Assembly: GCA_038503035.1 (NCBI GenBank)
Contig: JAVSML010024429.1
Coordinates: 45,978-109,977 of the forward strand
DNA: 64,000 nucleotides
Reading direction: 5' to 3'
From: Crocodylus rhombifer
Lineage: Eukaryota; Chordata; Crocodylia; Crocodylidae
Part shown: piece after piece, positions 24,101 through 36,522 of the stretch
Numbering within the stretch: the stretch's first letter is position 1
Layout: each line of letters starts with the position of its first letter
Notes under the pieces: generated by a model
What the model was told of the DNA's origin: nothing
The model's database searches: none
What the model saw: only the letters and a program-made list of their open reading frames with translations
Translations under genes and position numbers: made by a program

Positions 24101-27100
24101 ACATCACTCTTTATAGCTATGTGGAATAGTCTCTCAGCATTTCTATGGAGAGAAACATTGGGGTGGGGGAAGAGAGAAAGGAGAAATCTGCGTGTTCTAG
24201 ATAATCACAAGTCCTGGATGTTGCTGTCTTTCTAAATGCCGTTGTCCATTATAATCTCTCCAATTATTGGGGGAGAATTTAATTAGACCTCAGAGAAACT
24301 GATGGCAATGTTTTAGTAGAACGTATGGAAAGTTCTGCTCTTTGCTGGCTGAGAAGCGTCAAGCAAGGCAGGAAGGGGTCTTAAAAGTGCAGCAGGCAGG
24401 TTGTCTTTTCATCTATTATGCATATTCCAAATGAGGATCTGAGTGAGCTTAATTACTTTGAGAGCTTTAGTCGCTTCTAAAAATATTATTTGCATAAGGA
24501 GCACTTGCACTTATCCGAGGCTCGCTGAATCAGCTACCTCAGCTTGTGACAAAGCTGAGGCTTTTCATACAGCTGTGCTGAGCCCCTAGGAAGTAAATGG
24601 ATTCCGCTCTCCTGACTGAAAAAAAGCAGTTTCTGTCCCGCAATGTTGCTAGTCTTTCTGAGCACTTCACCTCTTCAAATTAACATCAAAGCAAGTAGTG
24701 CGCCACAATATCTAGCTGGACTATATTGGCTTGAGGAATCTCACAGTGAGAAACTGCAGTGCAAGAGAAATTTGGAAGACATACAGTGCCATGGAACTTA
24801 AAAGCCTGGAATTAAGGTTTTAAAAAGCCTGGTTAATTAATGCATAGGTTTGTAAAATTATCCAATAAAAAGTGTTCTACGTCCATGCATCAGCTTTTGC
24901 TCTGCCATATACATAGATTTGCCTATAGGGACAAGGCTGTAAAAACAGCACAGTTCACTTTCTTGGGGCTCAGAGTTTTAGACATTTAGCCAAAATAAAA
25001 TTTCTTTAAGTCCTTTTAGGGAAACAAGGGAAAAATGTCATGCCTCCAGTTCTCTTTTAATGGATCTGGACTTTTTCTTTTCAACCCTTACTACTATACT
25101 CAACTCTCCCATTAACAGATACTTTCCAATGAGGAAAAGAGAGCAAACTTCGATCGTTACGGAGATGTGGGTGAGAACCAAGGATATTCTCAGCACCAGC
25201 ACCGCCAGTTCCACCATTTCCATGAAGGCTTTTACTTTGATGAGTCCTTTTTCCACTTCCCATTCAACTCGGAGCGACGCGACTCCTCAGATGAGAAATA
25301 CTTGCTGCACTTTTCACACTACATGCATGAGATTGTGCCAGACAGTTTCAAAAAGCCGTACCTCATTAAAATAACCTCAGACTGGTGTTTTAGCTGCATC
25401 CACATTGAGCCTGTGTGGAAGGAGGTGGTTCAAGAGCTAGAGGCGCTGGGTAAGACGAACCAATAACCATTCAGCTTTAATTTGTTTTCAGGGAGAGGCT
25501 GTCTCAGAGGTTTCCACCCTGGGCTGCAGCAAGTGATTTCAGTGTTGGAGGGGTGCATTTACATTAAGCCACTGCATTCCTTTGCAGCTTCTCAGCGTGA
25601 AGCAAATGGTTTTTACATCTGTGTTTTCCAGGCTAAGCAGCAAGGATCATTAACAACATTCAATGCTGGGAAGATCAATGACACTAGGACAAGATTTGCA
25701 ACGTTAGGAAAACATTTTCTGGCAGAGAGATCTAGAAGACTGAGTTAACCATTGAAGAGACCTGTCAAAAACTCTGCCCGTAGAAGTAGTGGCAGTTTAG
25801 TTACACAAGTCTTGCTTGACCAATCTCATTTCCTTTTACGACCAGGTGACCTATCGCCTGGACAAGGGGGAAGAGATTGATGTCATATATCTTGATTTTA
25901 AAAAAGCCTTTGATCTGGTATCCTATGATCACCTCTTGGTAAAACTGTCTAACTGCGGCCTCGACCTCACCACAAGCCACTGGCTAGGGAATTGGCTCCG
26001 CGGTAGGACCCAGAGGGTGGTGGTTGACAGAAGCCAATAGTCTTGGTGCGCCGTCACCGGTGGGGTCCCTCAAGGCTCTGTCCTAGGGCCTATACCGTTT
26101 AACTTCTTCAGTGATGTGGACACTGGTGTCAGAAGCAGACTGGCCAAGTTTGCCAATGACACCAAACTCGGGTAAAGCATCCATACCTGAGGACAGGAGG
26201 GTGATCATGAGCCTGTCAAGATCTGCCTAGAAGTGGGTGGATGAGAACCTGATGGTGTTCAACACTGAAAAATGCAAGGTTCTCCACATTAGGAGGAAAA
26301 ACCTGCAGCATGCTTACAAACTCGGCAGTGCTACACTGGTTAGCACTACAGATGAAAGGGACTTGGGGGGTCACGATTGACCACAAGATTAACATGAGCC
26401 TTCAGTGTGATGCTGCAGCTAGCAAAATGACCAAAATGCTGGCTTGCATCCATAGATGCTTCTCAAGCAAATCCTGGGATGTCATTTTCCTGCTGTACTC
26501 TGCCTTGGCGAGGCCACAGCTGGAGTACTGCGTCCAGTTTTGGGCTCCACAATTCAAAATGGATGTGGAGAAGCTTGAGAGAGTGCAGAGGAGAGCCACG
26601 CGCATGATCGGAGGTCAAAAAAAGAGACTTTATGAAGAGAGGCTGAGAGCTATGGGACTCTTCAGCTTGGAAAAGCGCAGTCTCACGGGTGATATGGTGG
26701 CCACCTATAAGTTTATCGGGTTGCTCATCAGGATCTGGGGGAAAATCTGTTCAGAGCACCCCAAGGGATGACAAGATCGAACAGTCACAAACTCTGCCGC
26801 AACTGATTCAGGCTGGACATAAGGAAGAACTTCTTTACTGTCCGAGCCTCCAAGGTTTGGAATAGACTGCTACCAGAGGCAGTTCAAGCACCCACTTTGA
26901 ACGCCTTCAAGACACATTTGGATGCTTATCTTGCTGGGATCCTAGGATCCCTGCTGACTTCCTGCCCCTGGGGTAGGGGGCTGGACTCAGTGATCCTCCA
27001 GGGTCCTTTCCAGCCCAAATGTCTATGAAATCTATGAAGTCACTAGAGAATCCTGCCCTAGCAGAGGATAAATTGGACTGGTCAGAGATTAACTAGGTTA

Positions 27101-30100
27101 AGTGTTTTGCCTGGCACCGTGTATTTTGCATCATTCTTTCACCTACATTTAGCACAATACTGATTCATCCTGAAGAGTGCAGGGGGAGGGCTGCAATACA
27201 GCCATATGGGGCCTAAATCAAGGCTACGGCCATGCATAGTTTAGGGTGAAAACAGTTTAAGACTCAAAGGACACTGGAATGTTGGTGAAATACTTTACAA
27301 TATCTTTTGCTCAGGGTGGAATGTCTTGCTTCTTTCCTGGATTGTCTGCAAAGCAGGAAATAGTCAATACAGACAACACAGAATCAGAAAGAGGGCAAGG
27401 AGAGGCAGTCCCTGGCATTAAGTGTACAATACAGTGTAACATTTCTCCTTGGGAGGTTTTATATGCCAAGTAGAGAACTGTGGGCAGAAGGAATAGAAGG
27501 GACTAGTGCCACTGTTACTCCCTCCTGGCAGCACAGTCTGAGCTTCTTGCTTCTTCACAAAATGTGTAAAGGGAAATTCTAAAGTGAATTAGCCCTTGCA
27601 CCAGGCCAGTTGATTGGCTCAGTGCAGTGCCTGCAGTCAGGTAATTTAATACTGAATTCCTTTTAGAATAGATTGGGTCACCTACCAGCCTGCATCAAGG
27701 TAACCCTCTTTATGGACTTCCAGGAGTGGGGATTGGAGTCGTCCATGCTGGGTATGAGAGACGTCTAGCACATCATCTAGGAGCACACAGCACCCCATCA
27801 ATTCTGGGACTTATTAATGGGAAGATATCTTTCTTCCACAATGCGGTTGTTCGGGAGAACCTGCGGCAATTTGTGGAGAACCTTCTTCCAGGGAACCTCG
27901 TAGAGAAGGTACATAATAGCGAGATGCAGCCTGTGGTGATTTTGATAATTAAGTGTGTGCACTGGAAGGCTGGATGGATCTCTGATGGAGCCAGCCTCCA
28001 GGATGAACTTTACTATTAGCATGTCAGAAGTGCAGACAGAAGTGATTTGCAGTGAAGGGAGAATGGTGGCTTGAATGAATGAATCAGTAACAACTAAAAA
28101 CACTTGATTCCATTTTGAAATGACCATGCACAAGATGGACATTTCACCATCTTTCCTTGATAATTAGGAGAATGTAGTCAGAGCCTGCTGTCTGGGGCTG
28201 GCAAGATGCCTATCCCATCAGCAAGATACTCCAACATATAGCCTTTAGGGGCAAATTAAAGGTTTGTTCACATAAGGCTTTGTAAACACTTAAATGCCCA
28301 CATGAATTAAGGATTACATGGAGATTGACTAAACCTGGGTTCCAAAATAACACTCCTTATACTTTAGACACCAGCCACATATATTCTGGATTTCTCTTAT
28401 TCTCCCTTAATTCGGGCCTCCTTCAAGAAGCAGATGAGAACCTGCTGCAAGATTTTAAGCATTCTCAATCCTCATTGTTTCATGCATTTCAAGGAAGCTC
28501 TGAGCAATTAGCAGTTTCCTTACACCCATACACAAAGCAAATCAATCCCACTTCAGACCTACCTTGGTTCAGGGAGGCTCCACCAGGCAGTAGTCTGATG
28601 CTGTAGCCAGGGTTCTTCCAGCAAGAGAGCACTAGAGATGTCATCCCCTTCCCAGTCAATCTCCATCTGAGCTGTTTGATCCTCTAGACCTGATACCTAC
28701 TGCAGGTACAACAGGTTGGGGCTGATTGCATCACAGGCTTTTGTTTACCCCTTCTTGGCCAGTGTGGGGTTTGTGTACCCCTGCATAATTATTAGGGAAA
28801 TATGTCACCACCAAAAATACATGGCATCAAGTCTGGAAAGAACAGCAGGGGCAGGCAGCATAGTTGCATATTCCTCTTTTAACATAAATCACCTCAGTCA
28901 CACTAGCAAAGGTACCTTAGCCTAATTATCCCCTTAAACAATCCTACTTTCCCATTTTTTTAACATTTTGCTAGCACTTTAGGACCCAACTCTATTTTAC
29001 CCGCATTGCATTTTATTTTCCTGAATGTTTGGGGGCTGAAACTAACCTTCTGTGTACTTCTAAGATTACAGATAAAAATTATGTCCGGTTCCTGTCTAAC
29101 TGGAAGAAAGAAAATAAACCCCATGTCCTTCTATTTGACCATATGCCGGTCGTGCCGTTGTTGTACAAGGTAATGCATGTGTAATCTGGGGTTTTGACAG
29201 CTTTGTAAACCCACCTGTTTTAGCTGGGAATGAGATTTCAGTGTAGATACAGGCTGCCTGGTTCTTCTTAGCTGCCTCAATTTCACATACACTATTTAGA
29301 ATTTCCATGGTTAGGCAACCTGAAAAATTAACAAATACATAGAATTAAAAGCAGGGCCATTCTACCTCTGCATATTTTTATCTTGCCATAGACTGATTGC
29401 TAGTGGAAGTCAGGGTCTGCATATTTTTATCTTGCCATAGACTGATTGCTAGTGGAAGTCAGGGTGTGGATGGAGGTTTGCAGTCGACATCTAAGGAAGA
29501 AATGAACTATGCCTTGTTTATGGTGGAAGAGGAATGGCAACAATTCAGGATATTTTTATACTGGGTTTTATTCAAGTCCTAGGACAGAGAGCGTTCTGTT
29601 TCTCTGTGGTTGTCTGTGGGGCAGTTTTTAGTAGTCAGCATAGCACTTTGAGGCAGGTAGCCATTCTTTTCCCTAGCAGTACGGACACAACCTTTGCACA
29701 CAGATTAAGCACTGGCTGCATATATAAGCAGCTACATGCACATGCCCCTTGTGGATGTGCACTGGTGTCCAAGGCCTAGACATGTAGATAACTCAAACCC
29801 TGTGACTAGCAAGTGTCAGAGTGAAGAAGGGGACGGGAAGGTCCTTCCATGTTATAGCCCCAGTAGCTGGGTGGCAGAGCATTCACCTGGGAAGCCAAAG
29901 CTCAGCTTCTATATCACCCCTCTTCAGCCAGAAGGGATTTGAACCTGCATCTCTGACTTCTCAGCTTAGCACTCTAACCACCATAGACACTTTCCAAACC
30001 TTTTTCTGGCACTCCTTTTGAGACCAGTTCCTTGGGTGGCCATGTGAGAGAGAAGTGAGGGGCCAGGAAGAGGAGAGTAAGCTAAGGGCAAACCTATGTG

Positions 30101-33100
30101 TAAGTGCCAAAAATGTCAAGTAGATGACTAAAAAAATTACCACTTAAGACTGCCTCAGGAAATGGAGTGCTACCCTGAGTTTCTAAGCAACTGTCAGACA
30201 TGATAGAGGGTATTACACCAAAATAAAATTGTAGATCCACCAAGCCTTCCTCTGTAAGAAGAGGCTAACTGTCTAAGCACCTCAGGAAAGAATGGGTTTG
30301 ACCATATGTATGTGCCATTTGGCAGTTATAAGGGTGAGCTGGATAGATTAACGAAGCCATGGAAATTAGTGGGAAATAGTCACCATAGGTTGGATTGTGG
30401 AAAAGCAAACTGCGATCTGAAATGTAAATGTGCACTACACCTTTCTTCCCCTCTAGCTGACTGCTTTTGCATACAGAGATTATTTGTCCTTTGGGTATGT
30501 GTACGTTGGACTCAGGGGGACTGAAGAGTTGTCCAGTCAGTATAACATCAATGTTTACTCTCCAACCATGATGGTCTTCAAGGAGCACATTGATAAGCCT
30601 GCTGATGTTGTACAGGTATTGCTTTGCTTTGAACTCTTTCTCTTGGGGTCTATGATAAAAGACACACTTACTGTTTTTCTGAGCTACTTCTTATATCAAG
30701 TTGGTCAGTAGAGCACTTCAAACTAATTTGGGGCTTGATGGCATAAATTTGTCAGAAGACCGTCCTGAGCTAGAGCCATAGGGATGGAGTCTCTTGGAGG
30801 CAGAGGTGTCTGAGTGAACCTGGAGGAAAAATGAATATCAGCTGTCGTCCTTGTAGTGAATTTTGAATTTACAATACAGCATATTACTCTTCACTAATCC
30901 AGTAGAAACTTAATGCTTTTGAAAGAATCCTTGGCTCCAAGGAATCTTTGAAATACCCTGGGGAGAGACTCCAAAGGACAACTTGTCCCAGTGGATGAGA
31001 AACAGGTTTTGCAAAGGAAATTGACTGTAAAAGGAATTATGAGATACACCTGAACCTTACTTCTTGTGCATGTACTCAATACTTGCCAGTAAATCTTGAT
31101 TAGCTAGACACTTTCAGTCCTTGTGCTTTCTAACAGCCAGGATTCATATACAGGATATTTTTTTATTTTCTTTTTCTAGGCATCAATAGCTCCTTGATGC
31201 CGTGTTTCCCCTGGGCAGTTGTAATGAGTGGTGAGGCTTCCACTCCTCTGAATGTGACTTTTGCCCATGTGCAAAATGTTTTCTTGAGATTCTTCATGAC
31301 AGTCCTTTAACTTGAACAGTTACTTTCTTGGGAGCTTTTGCTTTAGGTGAACAGCACTCATCTTTTTTTGCTTCATCCTTTCTAGGCACGAGATATGAAA
31401 AAGCAGCTCATGGATGACTTCCTTTCGCAAAACAAGTTCCTTATGGCACCCAGACTCACCAACCAGAAACTGTTCCAGGAGCTGTGTCCTGTGAAGAAGT
31501 CTCACCGTCAGCGGAAGTAAGGCCTGCTGTGATGGGAATTCCTCCTGTCACTTTGTCTAGTTCACAATGGCTGGTCACAGGACAACCTTTCATTTAAGTT
31601 TGTGTCTAGTGTGTAAATACATTCAGAGGAAGGACAGAAATGGCTAGACTGGATCAAACCGGGGTGCAGCTCCTTCACTATCCAGTTGTCAGCAGTGGCC
31701 AGTACCAAAGGCTTCAGAGAGTGGTCCAAGAAGTCTTGCAGTTGCAATTACGGAATATCATGCCCTCAGATAAAGTTTAAGCTGGTATTAGAATTTTGGA
31801 TGTTCTTTGTGCCTCTGTAAATGTCTAGTCCACTTCTGCATTCTGCTAAAATTTTAACCACAGCATTCTCCTGTAACAGTTGAGTCCCACAGGCTAACCC
31901 CACATCATGTGAAAAAATTGCCTTCTGTTCTACTTTGGACTTTATCATCTTTTACGTCCAACTAAATGTCTCCTTGCTGTTATGGGACGGAGGGCTTTGA
32001 GTAACTATAGGACAAGAGAATAGACAGAGAAAAATGTGGAAAGGTTTGAGAGCAGAAAGTCTATCAAACAGAGTGTGAGGAGATGCACATACTTCATCAG
32101 GTCTTCAGCTCCTTGGCATCCATGCTAGGTGTGGTTGGGTTTATTTGTTCCTATCCAGGGCTGCTCTGACTCCTCCATTTTATCATGTTGTCCAGGTACT
32201 GCGTGGTTTTACTCACTGGGGAAGGAGATAAGTTTGCCAAGACCTACGAAGCCTTTGTGACATTTGCTCTGGCCAACACCAGAGATACGTTGAGGTTTGT
32301 ACAGGTCTACAGTGACCGCCAGCAAGATTTTGTCGATACCTTCCTGATGGATGATGAGAGATATCAGGGGAAATCAGCTGTGAGTGTCATTTTTTTCCTT
32401 TTCCTCCATCTGTTAGTCGGCCTCTCCAAGCTTTATTCTTTTACACTTCAGTTGCAAAAAGCCTTTTGGGGTTGTGGGAAAAAATTATCACCGCGTCTTC
32501 TTTCTTGCTTTGTGGGATCATGTAGGTAGGATTATGCCTCTCTGTCTTCTTGAACTGGATGTTAGCATGCAGGTGGCCTCCACTGAAGTCCTTACCTAGA
32601 CCACCATCCCGTTTTGTCTTGCCCATAACAGTCTCTTACATCGTGACCTTCTCATGTCCCGACTGCCTGGATAACAACACGTGTAAAACACAAGAAACCA
32701 CCTTCTCGCATGTACACCTCTCCCAGTCCTCCATGAGTATGTTCACTCTCTGTTACCTCACAGCCCACTTCAAAATAGTCCTGCCTGAACTTTTTAAAGC
32801 AAGTTTAAGGAAAACTTAAATTTGTTGGAGCCGGTCTCATGGAAGAATCCTATCTTTCTCCTCGTTTGTATGCTACATCTACTTTTATAGCACTGCTCTC
32901 TTTTTTTTTTTTTATACTCCTTCTCCATCCCAGCCTTTTCCTCTTTGTTGGCAGCATAGGGAATAACCTGTGTGTGTCTCACCGCCTAATTTATTATCTA
33001 TTTTATTTCCCATTTATACTGAGAAATATACCTTACCCCTTTCTTCTCTCTACTACTTAAATTTCTCTCTTCTTTTGATTAATGCTGTACTTATTAATTC

Positions 33101-36100
33101 AGATGTGTTAGTAGGGAGCACAGTTTGCATGAAAAACCCTATCCAGAAAAAATGTAATGTTGTGCTTCCAAAGAACAGGACTTGGGTTTGTAGAACACAT
33201 ACTGATCATCAGAGCTGCAGGTGAGCCATGGAGCATGCAGATAGTACTTCTGTCCTTGTTCCTCATTCTGGTGCATCTTGTTCCTCAAGTTTGTGACATC
33301 TTTGGTTTGTCCAGATGGTCATCTTGGAAAGGCGCAATAACGCAGGCCGAGTTGTCTATAAAATCTTGGAAGATGCCTGGAGAGGCAGTGAAGAGGATAA
33401 CTTCATCCTTCTGGATCTTCTGGATCAGTTAAGAACAGATGCAGGCCTTCTCTCTTCAGATACCATCCTACCAGACCTGAATGATGAACTTGCTCCTGTA
33501 AGTACTCTCAGTATTTTCAGTGTTTCTAGCTGTGTTGGTTCTAGTTTCCATCTGAGATTGCATCAGCATAACCCAAGTGAAGAGGCAAGATTAGCACTGT
33601 TTTCTCTACAGCTGGAGGAAATGGTCTTGGGATCTCGAGAACTTGGACTCATTTGGGCAACATGTACAAAGAAGGACAGTCATAATACTGATTTTTTTCT
33701 GTCTTAACAGATATTCATTCTCCGATGGATCTATTCCACATTAGATTACATCTCAGACTGCTGGGACAGCATGTTTCATAACAACTGGTATGGAATCTGA
33801 CTTAAAGCTAACCAGTGCCAACAGAGATCAATATTGCTGTCATTTCCTGCACATGCATAATAGTCCCCTGATTTCCATGAAAATAAATTAGAAGCCTACC
33901 AAGCTATTCAGGCCTCTTGCAGGGACAGGAGGAAACAGATTCTTTTGGGGTGAGAGGAGCAGGGAAGCTCTGATGTACTTCAGATCTGCTTCATCTGCTG
34001 GTTTGCTTGTCTGCCCATAAACCTTGTTTGGTCTGTGACACTGCATTAGATTTCATTGCTGAAAACACTGGGTCTGTTGGGAAGAAGCCTGGCTTGGCTG
34101 TCTTGCAAGGCTATTCTGTTAGCATTCAGTATTTTAAAATATTTTCTTCTATTTGTCTCCTCCTCCAGCGGGAGACAAGTGTGTAGGAAAATTGCCTGCT
34201 ATTACTGGGGACAGGAGGGAGAAAAATCTGAGGGAGAGACTCCAGGAGCTCTTGCCAAACTGACTGTCGTTTGTTAACCTTTTTGCAGGCGAGAAATGAT
34301 GCCCCTCCTGTCCCTGATCTTCTCAGCCCTCTTCATTCTTTTTGGCACTGTTATTGTTCAGGCTTTCAGGTACGTCCCTCTCAGACCATCCTTTGGAGTC
34401 TTAGGCTTCAGATTGCAGCATCTCCATTCAAACTCACCTTTTAAAAATGTTCCTTTGCAGTGACTCAAGTGATGCGAGAGACTCGCCTCCCCCTGAGAAA
34501 GAGGAAGCCACTGCCAAGAGTGAAAAAAATGACACTAGCTTCAGCAAAGAGAACAGGTTTCTCCTGCTAATTTCTTTCTGCCCAAGCTGGGTCTTCTGTA
34601 GACCTTGGCTGTCCCCCTAAACTGGTTTGCTAGGGTAGACTCACCAGTGCTGTGGCTGAGAGCGAAGGAGGTGTGGCTGGTGGATAGTAGAGAAGTAGCA
34701 GAGCTGGTGGGAGAAAGTGCTGTCCCCTGACAGCAGAAGAGCAGGGCTGATAATAAATGATATATAGAGACTCTGCTCATAAAATAGACACAACTGACAA
34801 CATGTTGGTGGGAAACGATGAAATAAGCATCTGTGAGCAAATGTTGCTTTGAGGAAAGCTCAAAACTGAAATCTGTCAGATGAGGGAACGTTGCAGAGTT
34901 TTAACTAACAGCAGCCCTAGTACTGACTATAAGACCAACCTTTCTCTGTCCAGCCCCTCAGTACCTTCCACAAAATTTTCCTTCCCATCCGTACTGTCAC
35001 CTCCAGCCCTACCCATTTGCCCCAAGACAAAAGACTTTGTGGAATAACAAAGGACAAAAGACAAGGATTTGCTGAGAAGCCTCTCATTGTTGAAGTTAAA
35101 CAGGTTAGCCAACTTGAGCTATAGGGCCTACAGCGGGTCATGTTCCAGAGGTGCCATTTGGTGCTAGACTCTCTAGTATGTCATGATATGGTTTTTGAGT
35201 TACCCTGCTTGATGGATTTGCCTTTACTGCTCCAGGCCTGCCTTTTAACCCAAACTCTCTGATAGTTTTTACAACTCTTTTAGCTCTCCCCTCAGGAGCA
35301 GTCCAGGCCAACCCTGGGAGCTGCTCAGAGTATCAGAGACCAAGCTCAAGCTTCCCCCAGCCTGTTCACCTTGCAGTGTATTCCCTGCTCAGCTGAGTGC
35401 TGTGGAACGCAGCACAGGAATGCAGCCCTTGTACTTCCCTTGGTACTGTGCTTATACTTAGAGCCAAGTACAGTGGGAGGGACAAGGAGCAGAGGCGATT
35501 TCCAGAAGGGCTCTGATTGAGTTTCCTCTTCCAGTTCTTTTAGGAATCACTCTGCTCATTCCTCTTGTCTCTCCTTCTGAGCTTCCCTCGTGTCGCTGCA
35601 TCAAGATAATAAAGATGGGGCAGGGTGGTTTCTGTGGCCAAAATAGTGGTGTGGACACATCCGAGGTCAGCCTTTCCTTCTATACAGAGTCTACAACTTC
35701 TTTGTTCCCTTTTAACTCAGGAGTCCTTGTCTCTTTGCAGCCGGATTCCCAAGAAGGGCTTTGTCGAAGTGACCGAGCTAACGGATGTCAATTATAACAG
35801 TAACTTGGTGCGCCTGAGGCCAGGTCATATGAACGTGGTCCTGATCCTGTCTAACCCCACCAAAACCAGCCTGCTTCAGAAGTTTGCCCTAGAAGTCTAC
35901 ACATTCACAGGGTAGGTGCAGGATTCTTCACCAATCCTATATTATGCTCTTCATAGAGGCCTTTGGTTTCTGAGGTTATCAGACAGGTAGGTTCCAGTCA
36001 TTAGTACTAAAATTAATCTGGATGGGGGAGGGAAGGGGAAGGTTACTTCAATGCTCTGTTTCCAGTGTTGTCTGATCTGACTTGAGACATGCTTGAATTC

Positions 36101-36522
36101 AGCTCCTTTTTCACTTCTCCTGCAGGAGCAGCTCTCTCCACTTCTCCTTCCTGAGCCTCGATAAACACAGAGAGTGGCTTGAGTATCTGCTGGAGTTTGC
36201 ACAAGATGCGGCCCCGATTCCAAACCAGTACGATAAGCATTTCTTGGAGCGTGACTACACTGGTTACGTCCTGGCTCTAAACGGCCACAAGAAATACTTC
36301 TGCCTCTTCAAGCCTCACAGATCAGGGGAGGACGGAGGAAACGTAGGGTCCTGCGAGGATTACGACTCCTCGCTACACACAGGAGAAGCCCGAGGGAAAT
36401 CTTGCAGTCCAGGAGCCAAGTCAGTTAAAAGCAAATTACACAAGTTGTCCTTGTGGATGGAACGTCTCTTAGAAGGCTCCTTACAAAGGTTCTATATCCC
36501 GTCGTGGCCTGCACTAGACTGA
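20954..36522 (+). CDS. DNAJC16: DnaJ homolog subfamily C member 16, complete, 14 exons
   Basis: Exons: 20954-21120, 23955-24021, 25119-25449, 27724-27908, 29065-29169, 30457-30615, 31386-31516, 32196-32379, 33315-33497, 33711-33787, 34289-34369, 34461-34556, 35741-35911, 36126-36522. They sum to 2334 bp (777 aa; human 782) and all phases agree. The product is an ER membrane J-protein; in mammals it is linked to ER-autophagosome contacts and autophagosome size. A hydrophobic signal peptide occupies residues 1 to about 26. The J domain (about 27-95) has the HSP70-stimulating HPD at 57-59. A thioredoxin-like domain carries CFSC at 168-171, a CxxC with unusual inner residues. One transmembrane helix lies at about 534-557 in the exon at 34.3 kb. 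The C-terminal half ends SWPALD. The 20954 ATG was chosen because it is followed directly by the signal peptide; in-frame ATGs at 20885 and 20891 would bury it behind about 20 polar residues. Confidence 0.96.
21334..21727. mobile_element. Tigger-like non-autonomous DNA transposon remnant
   Basis: The left end CAGGCAGTCC at 21334 and the right end, whose reverse complement reads CAGGGAGTCC, form imperfect terminal inverted repeats. Each end has repeated AAGTCGAA or CAAGTCGAGG motifs typical of pogo/Tigger-type ends. There is no transposase reading frame. TA dinucleotides lie close to both ends, but an exact target duplication is not clear. It is in intron 1 of DNAJC16. Confidence 0.5.
21795..21820. 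repeat. (GT)n(GA)n microsatellite
   Basis: Eight GT units are followed by a short GA run, inside DNAJC16 intron 1. Confidence 0.85.
23362..23520. repeat. Unnamed dispersed repeat, copy 1
   Basis: This stretch shares ordered blocks with 61170-61310. CAGGCATGTCACAAA (23370) matches CAGGCATGCCACAAA (61177). The block CACTTCAATCCCCTTC at 23411 is identical at 61217, followed in both by AATCTGC. Block spacing is 41 versus 40 bases. I cannot name the family. Copy 1 is in DNAJC16 intron 1. Confidence 0.65.
25815..27040 (+). pseudogene. Degenerate CR1 LINE reverse transcriptase and 3' end
   Basis: Translations show CR1-type reverse transcriptase pieces in sense orientation: YLDFKKAFD near 25890, [11 protein letters not shown] near 26060 in another frame, and FANDTKLG near 26150, where an active element has FADD. 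A separate frame from 26310 gives the C-terminal region with [14 protein letters not shown]. The element ends in short repeats of TCTATGAAA near 27030. Frame changes and stops show it is dead. It fills much of DNAJC16 intron 3. Confidence 0.9.
29367..29464. repeat. Tandem duplication, 2 x 49 bp
   Basis: A 49 bp unit starting TCTGCATATTTTTATCTTGC at 29367 is repeated without a visible change from 29416. It is in DNAJC16 intron 5, 198 bp after the exon at 29.1 kb. The near identity implies a recent origin, or an assembly artefact. Confidence 0.9.
29850..29990 (-). repeat. tRNA-derived SINE-like copy, reverse orientation
   Basis: Reading the minus strand from about 29985, GGTTAGAGTGCTAAGCTGAG resembles a pol III A box. 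GGTTCAAATCC, complementary to 29935-29945, is a near-perfect B box about 35 nt later. The tail passes through GCTTTGGCTTCCCAGGTG. It is not a functional tRNA gene: no cloverleaf can be drawn. It lies in DNAJC16 intron 5. Confidence 0.55.

Noticed and set aside
29850..29990. A functional tRNA gene on the minus strand
   Set aside because: A-box-like and B-box-like motifs are present, but the stems of a cloverleaf do not pair and the 3' sequence continues as a SINE tail.
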